Counted from the stretch's first letter, positions 8,831-18,414 are shown. The stretch: DNA of 64,000 nt from Azospirillum griseum (GCF_003966125.1 NZ_RXMA01000001.1:395560-459559), one strand, 5' to 3'. Notes: generated by a model from the sequence alone, not told the origin. Numbers and translations are program-made.

Positions 8831-11800
8831 ATGGCCAAGCGCATGCTGGTGGATGCCACGCACCCGGAAGAAACCCGGGTCGCGGTGGTGAATGGAAATC
8901 GGTTGGAAGAACTCGACTTTGAGATCGCCAGCCGCAAACAACTGAAGGGCAACATCTACCTCGCGAAAGTCACGCGGGTTGAGCCTTCCCTCCAGGCGGC
9001 CTTTGTGGAGTATGGCGGCAATCGCCATGGCTTCCTCGCCTTCTCGGAAATCCATCCCGATTATTACCGCATCCCGGTCGCCGACCGCGAAGCGCTGCTG
9101 GCCGAAGAGCGCCGCCTGGAAGAACAGGCCGAGGCGCGGGCCGAGGCCGCCGCCGATGGCGCGGTGATGGCCGAGCCGGTGCGCCCGGAAACGGTGGTGG
9201 ATGAATCCTCGCCGATGCCCAGCCCCATCGCGCCGGAATCGGGCGACAACGACGCCCTTCAGGCCGAAGGCAGCGACGACGTGGCCCCGCCGGAAAACCC
9301 CGACGTCGTCGGCGGCGATGAAGAGGAAGAGGCCGAGGAGGCACAGCGCCGCCGCTCCCGCCCCCTGCGCAGCTACAAGATCCAGGAGGTGGTCAAGCGC
9401 CGCCAGGTGATGCTGGTGCAGGTGACGAAGGAGGAGCGCGGCAACAAGGGTGCGGCGCTGACGACCTATCTGTCGCTGCCGGGCCGTTACTGCGTGCTGA
9501 TGCCCAACACCGGGCGCGGCGGCGGGATTTCCCGCAAGATCACCAACCCGGCGGACCGCAAGCGTCTGAAGGAAATCCTGTCCGATCTGGACATTCCCGA
9601 TGGCATGGCGGTCATCCTGCGCACCGCCGGTCTGGAACGGTCCAAGCCGGAAATCAAGCGCGACCTGGAATATCTCCTGCGTCTGTGGGACGACATCCGC
9701 GAACAGACGCTGAAGTCGTCGGCCCCCTGCCTGATCTATGAGGAAGCCAACCTCATCAAGCGGTCGATCCGCGACCTCTATTCCGCCGACATCGACGAGA
9801 TTTGGGTCGAGGGCGAGGCCGGCTTCCGCACCGCGCGGGAGTTCATGGGCATGCTGATGCCCGGCCACACCAAGCGCGTCCAGCTCTACCGCGACGACAC
9901 GATCCCGCTGTTCCACCGCTATCAGGTGGAAACGCAGATCGACGCCATCCACAGCCCGGTGGTGCAGCTCCGCTCCGGCGGCTACATCGTCATCAACCCG
10001 ACCGAGGCGCTGGTCTCCATCGACGTCAATTCCGGGAAATCCACCCGCGAACGCAACATCGAGGAAACCGCCTACAAGACCAATCTGGAGGCCGCCGACG
10101 AGGTGGCCCGCCAGCTGCGTCTGCGCGATCTGGCCGGTCTGATCGTCATCGACTTCATCGACATGGAAGAGGCGCGCAACAACGCCTCGGTCGAACGTCG
10201 GATGAAGGAGGCGATGAAGAACGACCGGGCGCGCATCCAGCTTGGCCGGATCTCCGCCTTCGGCCTGATGGAGCTGTCGCGCCAGCGTCTGCGCCCGTCG
10301 CTGCTGGAAACCAATTTCGAACGTTGCCCGCACTGCTCGGGCACCGGGGTCGTCCGTTCGGTCGAATCGGCGGCGCTGCACATCCTGCGCGCCATCGAAG
10401 AGGAAGGGATCCGCAAACGGTCGGCGGAGATCACCATCTACGTCCCGACGCAGGTGGCGCTCTACATCCTCAACCAGAAGCGCGCCGAACTGACCAAGAT
10501 CGAGGAGCGTCATGGCTTCCACGTCATGGTCCAGGCCGACGACACGCTGATCACCCCCGATCACCGGCTGGAGCGCAACCGCGCCCGCCTGCCGGACGAG
10601 GATGGCCCGCTGGTCAGCGCCGACCGGGCGATGGCCGAAACCGACCGGGCGCTCGCCGCCGAGCCGGTTGAAGCGGTCGTCGAAGAGGTCGAGGCCGTTG
10701 AAACGGTGAACGCCGAGGATGAGGCCGAAGCGCCCGCCGCCGACGGCGGGGCCGAAAGCGCCGAATCCGCCGAGCGCCGCCGCCGCCGCCGCCGCCGTCG
10801 TGGCCGTGGCCGTGGCGAGCGTGAGGATGGCCGCGCCGAATCCGGTGCCGATGGCGAGGCCGAGGACGCCGACGGCGAGACCGACGGCACCGCCGAGGAC
10901 GCCATCAGCGCGGACGCCCCGGCCCACAGCCCCGCCGCCCCCTCCACCGAGGATGGCGACGAGGATGAGGACGGCGACGACGCGTCGGGCGAGGACGCCA
11001 GCGACGAGGCGGGCGACCGCAACGGCGATGGCCGCAAGAAGCGCCGCCGTGGCAAGCGCGGTGGCCGCCGTCGGACCCGCCGCGATGGCCTGACCGAGGG
11101 CAGCGAGGAGGCGATCGCCGCCGACGCCGCCGCCGAGGCTTTGGCGGTTGAGGGGTCGGTGGTTGAGGCTCCGGTGGCCGAAACCCCTGTCGCCGCTCCG
11201 CTCGACACCGTCGAACTCGACCAGATCCTGGCCCCGGTGGATGCGCCGGTTCGCGAGGCTCCGGCGGTTGCGGCGGAGGTTGCGGCTCCGGTGGTGACGG
11301 ACGCGGTCGAGGCGGTGGACGCCGCTCCGGCCAAGAAGGCCCCGGCCCGCAAGCGCAAGACCGCCGCCGACGCGCCGGTCGACGCCGCTCCGGCAACGGC
11401 CCCTGAGGCGGTTGAGGAGGCTCCGGCCCCCAAGGCCCGCCGCAAGGCCCCGGCCAAAGCCAAGGCCGACGAGGCTCCGGCCGCCGCCCCGGTGACGGAG
11501 GAGGCTCCGGCCAAGAAGGCCCCGGCCCGCAAGCGCAAGACCGCCGCCGACGCGCCGGTCGACGCCGCTCCGGCGGCGGTGGCCGCTGAGGTGGTTGAGG
11601 AGGCTCCGGCCCCCAAGAGCCGCCGCAAGGCCCCGGCCAAGGCCGCCGCAGCGCCGGTCGATGCGCCGGTGGCTGAGGAGGCTCCGGCCAAGAAGGCCCC
11701 GGCCCGCAAGCGCAAGACCGCCGCCGAAACGCCGGTCGACGCCGCTCCGGCGGTCGCCCCGGTCGAGACGGCTCCGGTTGCCGAGACGGCTCCGGTCGTC

Positions 11801-11878
11801 GAAGCGACCCCGGCGGTCGAGACGCCCGCCGCCAGCGCCGAGACGGAAAAGCCCCGTCGCGGCTGGTGGAAGCGCTGA
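8831..11878 (+). CDS. rne: Ribonuclease E
   Basis: A 1015-residue endoribonuclease and likely degradosome scaffold. The S1 RNA-binding region (about residues 35-180) is split by a long acidic insert (about 94-178), as in many alphaproteobacteria. The catalytic RNase E/G core follows, with ISIDVNSGKST and VIDFIDM carrying the metal-binding aspartates. The zinc-link CPHCSGTG is near residue 500. The C-terminal half is low-complexity: an arginine-rich patch after residue 650, acidic stretches, then Ala/Pro/Lys repeats. The start is supported by GAGGAAC before ATG 8831. Confidence 0.96.
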   Translation: MAKRMLVDATHPEETRVAVVNGNRLEELDFEIASRKQLKGNIYLAKVTRVEPSLQAAFVEYGGNRHGFLAFSEIHPDYYRIPVADREALLAEERRLEEQAEARAEAAADGAVMAEPVRPETVVDESSPMPSPIAPESGDNDALQAEGSDDVAPPENPDVVGGDEEEEAEEAQRRRSRPLRSYKIQEVVKRRQVMLVQVTKEERGNKGAALTTYLSLPGRYCVLMPNTGRGGGISRKITNPADRKRLKEILSDLDIPDGMAVILRTAGLERSKPEIKRDLEYLLRLWDDIREQTLKSSAPCLIYEEANLIKRSIRDLYSADIDEIWVEGEAGFRTAREFMGMLMPGHTKRVQLYRDDTIPLFHRYQVETQIDAIHSPVVQLRSGGYIVINPTEALVSIDVNSGKSTRERNIEETAYKTNLEAADEVARQLRLRDLAGLIVIDFIDMEEARNNASVERRMKEAMKNDRARIQLGRISAFGLMELSRQRLRPSLLETNFERCPHCSGTGVVRSVESAALHILRAIEEEGIRKRSAEITIYVPTQVALYILNQKRAELTKIEERHGFHVMVQADDTLITPDHRLERNRARLPDEDGPLVSADRAMAETDRALAAEPVEAVVEEVEAVETVNAEDEAEAPAADGGAESAESAERRRRRRRRRGRGRGEREDGRAESGADGEAEDADGETDGTAEDAISADAPAHSPAAPSTEDGDEDEDGDDASGEDASDEAGDRNGDGRKKRRRGKRGGRRRTRRDGLTEGSEEAIAADAAAEALAVEGSVVEAPVAETPVAAPLDTVELDQILAPVDAPVREAPAVAAEVAAPVVTDAVEAVDAAPAKKAPARKRKTAADAPVDAAPATAPEAVEEAPAPKARRKAPAKAKADEAPAAAPVTEEAPAKKAPARKRKTAADAPVDAAPAAVAAEVVEEAPAPKSRRKAPAKAAAAPVDAPVAEEAPAKKAPARKRKTAAETPVDAAPAVAPVETAPVAETAPVVEATPAVETPAASAETEKPRRGWWKR
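11324..11751 (+). repeat. rne: Three repeats in the rne C-terminal coding region
   Basis: Nearly identical blocks of about 71 bases recur at 11324-11394, 11504-11574 and 11681-11751, with a period of 177-180 bases. They encode APAKKAPARKRKTAA followed by (D/E)(A/T)PVDAAPA. All copies stay in frame, so the number of units could change by recombination without breaking the gene. Confidence 0.85.
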
Positions 11879-11906
11879 ACCGAACGGCGTAAGCCGCGTT
11901 GAGTGA

Positions 11907-11936
11907 GGAAAAGGCGCCGCAAGGCGCCTTTTCCGT
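11907..11936 (+). terminator. Rho-independent terminator of rne
   Basis: A perfect 12-bp stem, GGAAAAGGCGCC / GGCGCCTTTTCC, with loop GCAA, 28 bases after the rne stop. The arms themselves provide A and T runs, so it may work on both strands. Confidence 0.85.
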
Positions 11937-11979
11937 TTCCCCCTCTCCCTCCCTTCTCTCCCTGCTGTCTGGGTCGATC

Positions 11980-12531
11980 ATGAGCAAGGCTTTCACCCGC
12001 GAGAACGACGACGCCGAAGACGAGGAACTGGACGACCCCCAGCCCCTGCCCAAAGGGCTGAAAAACTACATGACCCCGCCCGGCTTCCAACGGATGCAGG
12101 AAGAGCTGCGCCATCTGCTGCGGGTGGAACGCCCGAAGGTGGTGGAGGTGGTGTCCTGGGCGGCGGGGAATGGCGACCGCTCCGAAAACGGTGACTATCT
12201 GTACGGCAAAAAGCGCCTGCGCGAGATCGACCGCCGCATCCGTTTTCTGAACAAGCGGCTGGAATCGGCCACCGTGGTCAACCTGCAGGACCAGAAGAAC
12301 CGCGAACAGGTCTTCTTCGGCGCGACCGTGACCTACGCCCGCGAGGATGACACCGAAAACACCGTGACCATCGTCGGGGTGGACGAGGTCGATTCCGATC
12401 ACGGCCACATCAGTTGGATTTCCCCCATCGCCCGCGCCCTGCTGAAGGCCCGCGAAGGCGACATGGTGGAGGTCCGCACCCCGGCAGGGGTGGAAAAGCT
12501 GGAGGTGCTGGAGATCCGTTACGCCGGGTGA
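11980..12531 (+). CDS. greB: Transcription elongation factor GreB
   Basis: A 183-residue member of the GreA/GreB family that rescues backtracked RNA polymerase by stimulating transcript cleavage. It has an N-terminal coiled coil (about residues 30-105) with the acidic tip in NGDRSENGDYLYGKKRLREIDRR-like context. The C-terminal globular domain has FGATVTY and SPIARALLKAREGD. GYLYGKKR-type spacing and the length favour GreB over GreA. It lies 45 bases beyond the rne terminator. Confidence 0.93.
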   Translation: MSKAFTRENDDAEDEELDDPQPLPKGLKNYMTPPGFQRMQEELRHLLRVERPKVVEVVSWAAGNGDRSENGDYLYGKKRLREIDRRIRFLNKRLESATVVNLQDQKNREQVFFGATVTYAREDDTENTVTIVGVDEVDSDHGHISWISPIARALLKAREGDMVEVRTPAGVEKLEVLEIRYAG

Positions 12532-12576
12532 GTCGGAAGCACGTTCATCACCGGGTCCATCCAGGACGTGGGCGGT

Positions 12577-12721
12577 GGGGATTTGACACCGATGAACACA
12601 GATTAGGGATGAACACAGACTTTTCCGCGCCTGGGTGAGCGCCGCCAATCCGGCAACGACCCATCACCGTTCATCGGTGTCCATCTGTGTTCATCTGTGT
12701 TCATCGGTGTCAAAAAATCCC
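12577..12721. repeat. Inverted-repeat intergenic element
   Basis: The left arm (12577-12603) and right arm (12693-12721) are reverse complements around TTTGACACCGATGAACACAG, with one three-base indel. Shorter ATGAACACAGA-like copies lie just inside each arm (about 12609-12620 and 12669-12692). It sits between the convergent greB and aminotransferase genes. It could be a small non-autonomous element or a repeated intergenic palindrome; transcripts from both sides would fold into a long hairpin. Confidence 0.7.
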
Positions 12722-12756
12722 TCACCTCATCGGCGCTTTACGATCCGAACGCCGGC

Positions 12757-13917
12757 CTAACGCTGACTCCACGCGATCAAGCGCCGGGCGGCTTCGGCGA
12801 TGGTCTCTTCCGAACCGGCGAAGCTGAAGCGCAGGAAACGCCGACCGCGCGCCGGGTCGAAATCGATGCCCGGCGTGCAGGCGATCCCGGTCTCCTCCAG
12901 GATTTGCTTGGCCAGCGCCTCGCTGTCGTCGGTCATCGCCGACACGTCGGCGTAAATGTAGAAGGCACCGTCCGCCGGGGCGAAGTTGCTGAAACCGGCC
13001 TTCGGCAGTTCCTCCAGCAGCAGCGCGCGGTTGCGGGCGTAGCGGGCGATGTGCCCCTCCAGCTCGTCGGTGCTGGTGAAGGCCTCCACCGCCGCGATCT
13101 GGCTGATGGTGGGGGCGGAGATGAAGAGATTTTGCGCTAGACACTCGACCGAACGGATCAGGTCGTCCGGCACGATCATCCAGCCCAGCCGCCAGCCGGT
13201 CATCGAAAAATACTTCGAGAAGCTGTTGACCACCAACGCCTGCGGGTTGATCTCCGCCGCCGTCACCGCGTCGGTCCCATAGGTCAGGCCGTGGTAAATC
13301 TCATCCGACACCATGCGGACGCCGTTGGCCTGGCACCAATCCGACAGGGCGGTCAGCTCCTCCCGGCTCAGCATCGTGCCGGTCGGGTTGGCCGGGCTGG
13401 CAACGATCAGCCCCTGCACCGGCTCGTCCAGTTGCTCCAGCAGCGCGACGGTGGGCTGGAAGCGGTGCTCCGGCCCGGTCGGCAGCTCCACCGGGATCAC
13501 CCCGGCGGCGGTCAGCGTGTGGCGATAGGCCGGGTAGCTGGGGGACGCCATCGCCACCCGGTCGCCCGGGTCGAAGGCGGCGAGAAAGCCCAACTGGAAC
13601 GCGCCGGACGACCCGGTGGTGACGACCACCCGGCTTTCCGGCACGGCCACGCCGTAGCGGTCCTGATACCAGCGGGCGATGGCGGCGCGCAGCGGTGGAA
13701 TGCCCAGCGCCCCGGTGTAGCCCAGCGGGTCGCTGCCCTGCATCAGCGCGGCGGCCTTGTCCAGCACCGCCCTGGGCGCGCCGGTGGAGGGTTGGCCGAC
13801 CTCCATGTGCAGCACCTCGCCACCGGCGGCCTCGCGTTCGGCGGCGGCGCGCATCACTTCCATCACGAAAAAGGGCGGGATCGCGCCCCGTTTCGACACT
13901 TTCGGCGGAATCGTCAT
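12757..13917 (-). CDS. PLP-dependent aminotransferase, class I/II
   Basis: A 386-residue fold-type I aminotransferase. The PLP lysine is in NSFSKYFSMTGWRLGW. Other cofactor residues are in SSGAFQLGF, ASPANPTGTM and SDEIYHGL, and a substrate-carboxylate arginine is likely in LRFSFAGS. The exact amino acid substrate cannot be inferred; the family includes aspartate, aromatic and other transaminases. ATG 13917 was chosen over an upstream TTG. It is 25 bases downstream of the ggt-like gene's stop end on the same strand, so the two may share a transcript. Confidence 0.9.
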   Translation of the reverse strand: MTIPPKVSKRGAIPPFFVMEVMRAAAEREAAGGEVLHMEVGQPSTGAPRAVLDKAAALMQGSDPLGYTGALGIPPLRAAIARWYQDRYGVAVPESRVVVTTGSSGAFQLGFLAAFDPGDRVAMASPSYPAYRHTLTAAGVIPVELPTGPEHRFQPTVALLEQLDEPVQGLIVASPANPTGTMLSREELTALSDWCQANGVRMVSDEIYHGLTYGTDAVTAAEINPQALVVNSFSKYFSMTGWRLGWMIVPDDLIRSVECLAQNLFISAPTISQIAAVEAFTSTDELEGHIARYARNRALLLEELPKAGFSNFAPADGAFYIYADVSAMTDDSEALAKQILEETGIACTPGIDFDPARGRRFLRFSFAGSEETIAEAARRLIAWSQR

Positions 13918-13942
13918 TCTCGTTCGTCTCTGCAAAAACCGA

Positions 13943-15253
13943 TCAACGCTCGCGCACCGATTCGACGAGCACGGCCAGACCGTGGCCGCGCGAATCCGTG
14001 CCGGGCTGGCAATAGCGGATGCCGTCTTCGTTGGAGACCTGACAGGCCACCAGATTGACGCGCCCCGGCGCGCTGGCCGGACGGGTGTTCAGAAGAACGT
14101 CGCCCTTGACCCCGTCCAGCGCGGCGGGCAAGGCGGCGGTCAGCAGCGCCAGCGGTCCCGCCGCCGGGCCGTCGTCGCCGTTCGCCACCCCCACCCCGGC
14201 GAACAGGGTGCGCCCGACGATGGCGTTGGCCACCAGGGCGGGCGTGCCGAATCCGCCGCGCTCCACCCCCTGGGCCGCCAGCACACCGGTTCCGGCAATC
14301 GTCCGACCGGTGCCAAAGGGCGCGCCTTGGGTCAAGGCGCAGGCCACACCGTTTTCGTCACGGTCGATGACCATCAACCCAGCCCCGGCGGCGGAGGCAC
14401 CTTGCCCGGTTGCACCAAGGGCGGAGGCGACGCGGGCCGCGCGCTGGGCGGGCGGCAAATCGGCCGCCGCGTTCCAGGCCTGGACCAGCGCCGCGCCCGA
14501 TTCGGGCAGATCGGTGTCGGCCAGATGCAGCGACACCAGCCCCAACGGAACCGACCGCGTGCCGGTGACGCGCGGCTGATAGGCGCGCAGGGCCGCCGGG
14601 TCGACGCCCAAACCCTGGGCCAGCGTCGTCGCCAGCGGACCGGTGTAGAAGGCCCCGACGCCGTTGCGGCGCAGGACCGACAGCGTCCCCGACAGCTCCG
14701 GCTGGTTGATCGTGGCCCCCACCGCCGGAACGGCCCCGCCGGCCAGGAAATGCTTGCGGATCTCCGAATCCGCCGTCAGGCGGTTGCCGAAGGCGGCGAG
14801 ATCCTGGGCGAAGGCGCGGCTGACGCCCGGCGAGAATTGGGCGAGCTGCTCGGCCGGGGAAATCACCTGCTCCCAGCGCTGCACACCCGCCAGCGCCTGC
14901 ACGGCGTAGAGGCCGCGCGGCAAGGTCGGCAGGGTCACGCCGTTGGGTCCGGCCGGGCGTGGCAGGAAATCAACCGTCCGCGCTTCCTTCTTGGCGGCGT
15001 CGAACAGCACGCAGACACCGCCACCGGCCAGACCGACGCGCGAGGGCAGCGTCACGGTCATCGCCAGCGCCATGGCGACGGCGGCGTCGCCCGCCCGTCC
15101 GCCCTGATTCAGAACGTCGCGCCCGATGGAGGCGGCGCGTGGCTCGTCCGCTATGACAAAACTTTGCACCAGGGCGTCGGTCTTGAACTTGGTGTTGACG
15201 CAGCCGGTCAGCAGTGATGCAGCTATGGCGAGCGCGCCCACGCGGCGCCACAT
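13943..15253 (-). CDS. Gamma-glutamyltransferase-family lipoprotein lacking the catalytic threonine
   Basis: A 436-residue protein, short for the family (usually 530-580). The N-terminus MWRRVGALAIAASLLTGC is a lipoprotein signal with lipobox LTGC. GGT-like features are GGRAGDAAVAMALAM (about residues 55-70), SRVGLAGGG and the C-terminal beta-strand region MVIDRDENGVACALTQ with FGTG. In active enzymes the nucleophile lies in TTHxS just before the VVD strand. Here the aligned stretch is SAAGAGLMVID (about residues 283-292), with no threonine. The protein therefore probably cannot self-process or cleave glutathione. It starts 64 bases from, and divergent to, the M48 protease gene. Confidence 0.82.
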   Translation of the reverse strand: MWRRVGALAIAASLLTGCVNTKFKTDALVQSFVIADEPRAASIGRDVLNQGGRAGDAAVAMALAMTVTLPSRVGLAGGGVCVLFDAAKKEARTVDFLPRPAGPNGVTLPTLPRGLYAVQALAGVQRWEQVISPAEQLAQFSPGVSRAFAQDLAAFGNRLTADSEIRKHFLAGGAVPAVGATINQPELSGTLSVLRRNGVGAFYTGPLATTLAQGLGVDPAALRAYQPRVTGTRSVPLGLVSLHLADTDLPESGAALVQAWNAAADLPPAQRAARVASALGATGQGASAAGAGLMVIDRDENGVACALTQGAPFGTGRTIAGTGVLAAQGVERGGFGTPALVANAIVGRTLFAGVGVANGDDGPAAGPLALLTAALPAALDGVKGDVLLNTRPASAPGRVNLVACQVSNEDGIRYCQPGTDSRGHGLAVLVESVRER

Positions 15254-15317
15254 CAGCAGGGAAGACGCCGCGCCCGGTCGCGCGGAGGCCCGTTCATCAG
15301 AGCCGGAGGTCGTCACG

Positions 15318-16691
15318 GTGCGCAAGCCCAGCAGGCTGGTTTCGGTCGTCGCCATCATGTCCGTGTTGGTCGTGTCGCTGGTGGGGGGAGCGCCACCCGC
15401 ACAGGCGCAGCGTCGGCCCGAGATGCAAATCCTCAGCGACGCCGAGACGGACCATATCATCCGCAAGATGGCCCGGCCAATCTTCCAGGCGGCGGGCATC
15501 GATCCGGAGGCCGTCACCATCCTGCTGGTCAACGATTCGACGCTGAACGCCTTCGTCGCCGGGGGACAGAACATCTTCCTCCACACCGGCCTGCTGCTGA
15601 GCATCGACGATGTCGGCCAGTTGCTGGGCGTCATCGCGCATGAAACCGGCCACATCTCCGGCGGGCATCTGGTGCGCGGGACCGGCGCGATGGAAAACGC
15701 GTTCCTGTCCTCGCTGGTCGGCATGGGGCTGGGCATCGCCGCCGGGGTGGCGGCGCGCAACAGCAACGCGGGCATCGCGGGCGTCATGCTGGGCCAGCAT
15801 CTGGCCGAACGCAACTTCCTGGCCTTTTCCCGCACGCAAGAGGCGTCGGCCGATCAGGCCGGGCTGTCCTACATGGAGCACGCCGGGTTGTCCTCCGTCG
15901 GCATGCTGACCTTTCTGGAAAAGCTGGGGGTGGGTGAGCCGCTGTTGAACGACCGCGACGCTGGATACCGCCTGACCCACCCGTTGACGCGCGAACGCAT
16001 CGAGGCGGTGCGCAACTTCATCGAAAAATCGCGCTTCACCAAGGTTCCCACCCCCGCCGCCGTGAACGAGGATTTCCGCCGCATCCAGGCCAAGCTGTCG
16101 GCCTATCTCGATCCGCTGGGCACGCTGCGCCGCTTCAAGGCCGACGACCGCAGCGTGGTCGCGCGCTATGGCCGCGCCTACGCCTATTTCCGCCAGGGCG
16201 ACATCAAGCAGGCCGCGCCGCTGGTCGATGGCCTGATCGCCGAGGATCCGAAGAACCCCTATCTGCACGAGATGAAAGGCGATCTTCTGCTGCAAACCGG
16301 CCGGGCCGCCGACGCCGCCCCGCCCTACCGCAAGGCGGTGGAGTTGGCGGGAACCGAGGCGGGCGTCATCCGCGTCTCGCTGGCCCATGCCCTGTTGGAG
16401 CAGCGCGATCCCAAGCTGGCCGACGAGGCGCTGAAGAACCTGCAAATCGCCACCAAGACGCAAGGGCAATCGGCCTTCCTCTGGCGGCTGACGGCGCAGG
16501 CCTGGAGCATGAAGAACAACCCCGGCATGCTGGCCTACGCCACGGCGGAAGAGGCGCTGGCGCGCGGCGATCTGCCGATGGCCAAGGCCCAGGCCGAACG
16601 GGCGGAAAAGCTGCTGCCCGCCGGGTCGCCCGGCTGGCTGCGCGCCCAGGACATTCGCGGGCAGACGGGCGGTCTCGACAAACCAAAATAA
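15318..16691 (+). CDS. M48 family metalloprotease with TPR domain, BepA/YfgC-like
   Basis: A 457-residue periplasmic protease. The signal peptide runs to PPAQAQ. The M48 domain has HETGH (HExxH zinc motif) near residue 110 and the third zinc ligand in EASADQAG. The C-terminal half contains TPR-like helices (ADAAPPYRKAVELAG and neighbours). In E. coli BepA assists outer-membrane protein assembly and degrades stalled LptD; a similar role is likely. The GTG at 15318 has GGAGG eight bases upstream and places the signal peptide at the N-terminus. Confidence 0.92.
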   Translation: MRKPSRLVSVVAIMSVLVVSLVGGAPPAQAQRRPEMQILSDAETDHIIRKMARPIFQAAGIDPEAVTILLVNDSTLNAFVAGGQNIFLHTGLLLSIDDVGQLLGVIAHETGHISGGHLVRGTGAMENAFLSSLVGMGLGIAAGVAARNSNAGIAGVMLGQHLAERNFLAFSRTQEASADQAGLSYMEHAGLSSVGMLTFLEKLGVGEPLLNDRDAGYRLTHPLTRERIEAVRNFIEKSRFTKVPTPAAVNEDFRRIQAKLSAYLDPLGTLRRFKADDRSVVARYGRAYAYFRQGDIKQAAPLVDGLIAEDPKNPYLHEMKGDLLLQTGRAADAAPPYRKAVELAGTEAGVIRVSLAHALLEQRDPKLADEALKNLQIATKTQGQSAFLWRLTAQAWSMKNNPGMLAYATAEEALARGDLPMAKAQAERAEKLLPAGSPGWLRAQDIRGQTGGLDKPK

Positions 16692-16833
16692 CCCGACGAC
16701 CAAGGGAGCGGGACCGGGGCGTCACGCAACGGTCATGGCTTCGACCGACGCGCGTCACACGCCGTTGCTATGCCGCTGGAAACACCCATCCACACACCCG
16801 GATGTGTCCTTCCTTTTGCGGAAAGCCGGTTCC

Positions 16834-18237
16834 ATGACCCTGTCCCGTTTCCTGTCCGGCGCGTTGAGCGCCACGGCGGTCCTCGCGCTCGCCACCGCCG
16901 CCGTCGCCACCGCCGCCTTGGCCGACGAGGCCACGCGCTTTCCGGCCACGCTGGCCGGGCACGCCGCCTTGCCCGCCGCCACGCTGGTGCAGGCCCCGGC
17001 GGACGCCGGGCCGCTGTTCGCCACCGCCGGAAAATTCACCGCCGCCGACCGCAAGCGGGTGGAAGCGGTGGGCAGCCTGATCGCCACCTCCTTCGCCGCC
17101 GACCCCAAGGCCCCGCGCCAGACCGAGATCGGCCTGCCGGTCGCCGGTCAGGCCGTGCAGGGCTTTTCCGCCGTCGTGCCGCAGGGCAAGGACCGCTTCC
17201 TGGCCCTGACCGACAACGGGTTCGGATCGAAGGTCAATTCGGTCGACGCCCTGCTGATGGTCCACACGGTGAAGGCCGATTGGGCCAGCGGCGCGCTGAC
17301 CCGCGACAACACCCTGTTCCTGCGCGATCCGAACAAGAAGGTTCCCTTCGCCATCGTCAACGAGAACACCACCAGCCGCTATCTGACCGGCGCGGATTTC
17401 GATCCCGAATCGTTGGTGGTGCAGAACGACCGCCTGTTCATCGGCGATGAGTTCGGCCCCTACATTCTGGAGCTGGACCGCGACGGCGTGGTGCTGGCGG
17501 TGCATGAGACGGTGGTGGACGGCAAGCCCGCCCGCTCCCCCGACCATTACCGCAACAACGGCCTGCCGCCGATCCCCGGCGCGGTGTCTTTCGAGGTCCG
17601 CCGTTCGCGCGGGTTTGAGCCGATGGGCGTGTCGCCGGACGGCAAGACGCTCTATCCGGCCCTGGAAGGCCCGCTGTGGAACGCCGACGCCAAGGGTTTT
17701 GAGAACAAGGACGGGCGTCTCTACACCCGCGTGCTGGAGTTCAACGTGGAGACGCGCGCCTACACCGGCCGTTCCTGGAAATATCTGCTGGAGGACAACG
17801 CCAACGTCGTCGCCGACCTGGCGATGATCGACGCGGGCAGCGCCCTGGTGATCGAACGCGACGACACCACCGAAGGCAGCGCCGCCCAGGCCTGCAAGGG
17901 CGCGGTGACGCCGACCTGCTTCAACGCCCCGGCCAAGTTCAAGCGGATCTACAAGATCGACCTCAAAGGGGCCGACGCCGACGGCTTCGTCCGCAAGATC
18001 GGCTACATCGACCTGACCGACATCGCCGATCCCGACCACAAGGCCCGCATCGGCGAGGCGTCCGACCGCTTTGTCATGCCCCATCTGGGGCCGGAGGGCG
18101 TGGGCATCGTCGACGCCGACCACATCGTGGTCGTCAACGACAACAACCTGCCCTACTCCACCGGGCGGACCATCGGCAAGGCCGACGGCGACGAGATCGC
18201 CTTGCTGAAGGTCAGCGAGCTGTTGCGGGCGCGCTGA
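16834..18237 (+). CDS. Secreted esterase-like activity of phytase family protein
   Basis: A 467-residue exported protein with a signal peptide ending near AALADEA. The body matches the phytase-like esterase beta-propeller family (PF13449): GFSAVVPQGKDRFLALTDNGFG, FDPESLVVQNDRLFIGDEFGPYI, SFEVRRSRGFEPMGVSPDGKTLYPALEG and LGPEGVGIVDADHIVVVNDNN. It probably acts on a phosphorylated or ester substrate in the periplasm. The start follows GGAAAG at 16820. It is a single-gene unit by spacing. Confidence 0.88.
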   Translation: MTLSRFLSGALSATAVLALATAAVATAALADEATRFPATLAGHAALPAATLVQAPADAGPLFATAGKFTAADRKRVEAVGSLIATSFAADPKAPRQTEIGLPVAGQAVQGFSAVVPQGKDRFLALTDNGFGSKVNSVDALLMVHTVKADWASGALTRDNTLFLRDPNKKVPFAIVNENTTSRYLTGADFDPESLVVQNDRLFIGDEFGPYILELDRDGVVLAVHETVVDGKPARSPDHYRNNGLPPIPGAVSFEVRRSRGFEPMGVSPDGKTLYPALEGPLWNADAKGFENKDGRLYTRVLEFNVETRAYTGRSWKYLLEDNANVVADLAMIDAGSALVIERDDTTEGSAAQACKGAVTPTCFNAPAKFKRIYKIDLKGADADGFVRKIGYIDLTDIADPDHKARIGEASDRFVMPHLGPEGVGIVDADHIVVVNDNNLPYSTGRTIGKADGDEIALLKVSELLRAR

Positions 18238-18414
18238 CCCGACGCGGTCGCGTCAACAGGGTGAACTGAGCACGGTGAACTGGGACCGGGACCAGCGCCG
18301 TTCCTCCCGCATTCGTGATGGGGGACGGCGCTGATAGCCCTTGTTCCGCCGCAATTGCCGGTACAGTGTGGGCGACTTTTCGTCTTCGTCCGTCGCATCG
18401 GGAGACCGCCCACC

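Noticed and set aside
8402-10927. 840-codon minus-strand frame opposite rne
   Set aside because: Antisense to the RNase E catalytic core; no domain and biased composition.
11324-11751. Regularly spaced repeats that might suggest a CRISPR array
   Set aside because: The repeats are in frame within rne, lack unique spacers of equal size and encode a known low-complexity tail.
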